A stretch of DNA of 5,556 nt from an uncultured Coleofasciculus sp. (GTDB taxonomy: Bacteria; Cyanobacteriota; Cyanobacteriia; Cyanobacteriales; Coleofasciculaceae): contig CADCTM010000025.1 of the NCBI GenBank assembly GCA_902805485.1, positions 1-5,556 on the forward strand, written 5' to 3'. The position numbers and the translations under genes were made by a program. Under the pieces are notes generated by a model. It saw nothing but the letters and a program-made list of their open reading frames with translations. It searched no databases and was not told the DNA's origin. Positions 5,445 to 5,556 of this stretch are shown piece after piece; position 1 is the stretch's first letter, and each line of letters opens with the position of its first letter.

Positions 5445-5556
5445 ATGCTATCAGTTACTCACTCAATAAAAGATAGCTACCAGACCACCCATCAAGGAAC
5501 ACAGCTACCGTTTGGTCAGTGGCGCTTGCCCCGTACTGAAACTCTTTTAATGTTGT
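5445..5556 (+). CDS. Start of an unidentified protein, cut by right edge
   Basis: An ATG at 5445 opens a frame with no stop through the right edge (37 full codons). The visible sequence is a polar, Ser/Thr/Gln-rich stretch (MLSVTHSIKDSYQTTHQGTQ), then LPFGQWRLPRTETLLML, where the final residues turn hydrophobic and could begin a membrane helix. An in-frame TAG at 5418-5420 limits how far upstream the start could be. There is no Shine-Dalgarno sequence. I do not recognise the family, and too little is visible to assign a function. Confidence 0.55.
   Translation, partial: MLSVTHSIKDSYQTTHQGTQLPFGQWRLPRTETLLML

Overview
The window comes from a cyanobacterial chromosome. Two genes for the photosystem I subunit PsaK lie in it, and the eight-base HIP1 palindrome GCGATCGC occurs six times in 5.6 kb (starts at 1775, 2207, 2804, 3065, 4532 and 5008), where about 0.1 would be expected by chance. 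Several products (YbjN-domain protein, rhomboid-independent site-2 protease with CBS domains, LipM-like acyltransferase) also have forms I associate with cyanobacteria. I cannot name a genus. There is no sign of a phage, plasmid, transposase or CRISPR array.

Left part, plus strand: the 3' part of a SAM-dependent methyltransferase gene is cut by the window edge. It is followed by a terminator-like hairpin, a small acidic YbjN-domain protein (854-1357) and, 40 bases later, a lipoate/octanoate transferase (1398-2168). The transferase converges with a minus-strand gene for a membrane site-2 protease carrying CBS domains (2191-3387); only 22 bases separate the two.

Centre, minus strand: reading leftwards from 4340 there is a first psaK copy, a 244-base spacer, a second psaK copy (start 3818, stop 3540), two overlapping short palindromes and an intrinsic terminator, and then the protease gene. 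The first psaK copy appears broken: it has no ATG/GTG/TTG start and one base is missing, which creates a frameshift. The second copy is intact if translation starts at a TTG codon with a good ribosome binding site; the longer reading frame that starts further upstream does not encode PsaK in its first 86 codons. The spacer holds a possible 59-residue membrane-protein ORF whose stop overlaps this TTG start.

Right part, plus strand: trpF (phosphoribosylanthranilate isomerase, tryptophan synthesis) diverges from the psaK pair. It is followed by 322 non-coding bases rich in inverted and direct repeats, and then by the first 37 codons of an unidentified protein running off the right edge.

Most genes are ordinary housekeeping or photosynthesis genes with no evident shared pathway. 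The points worth checking are the decayed psaK copy, the small ORF between the psaK copies, the TTG start, and the repeat-rich spacer after trpF.
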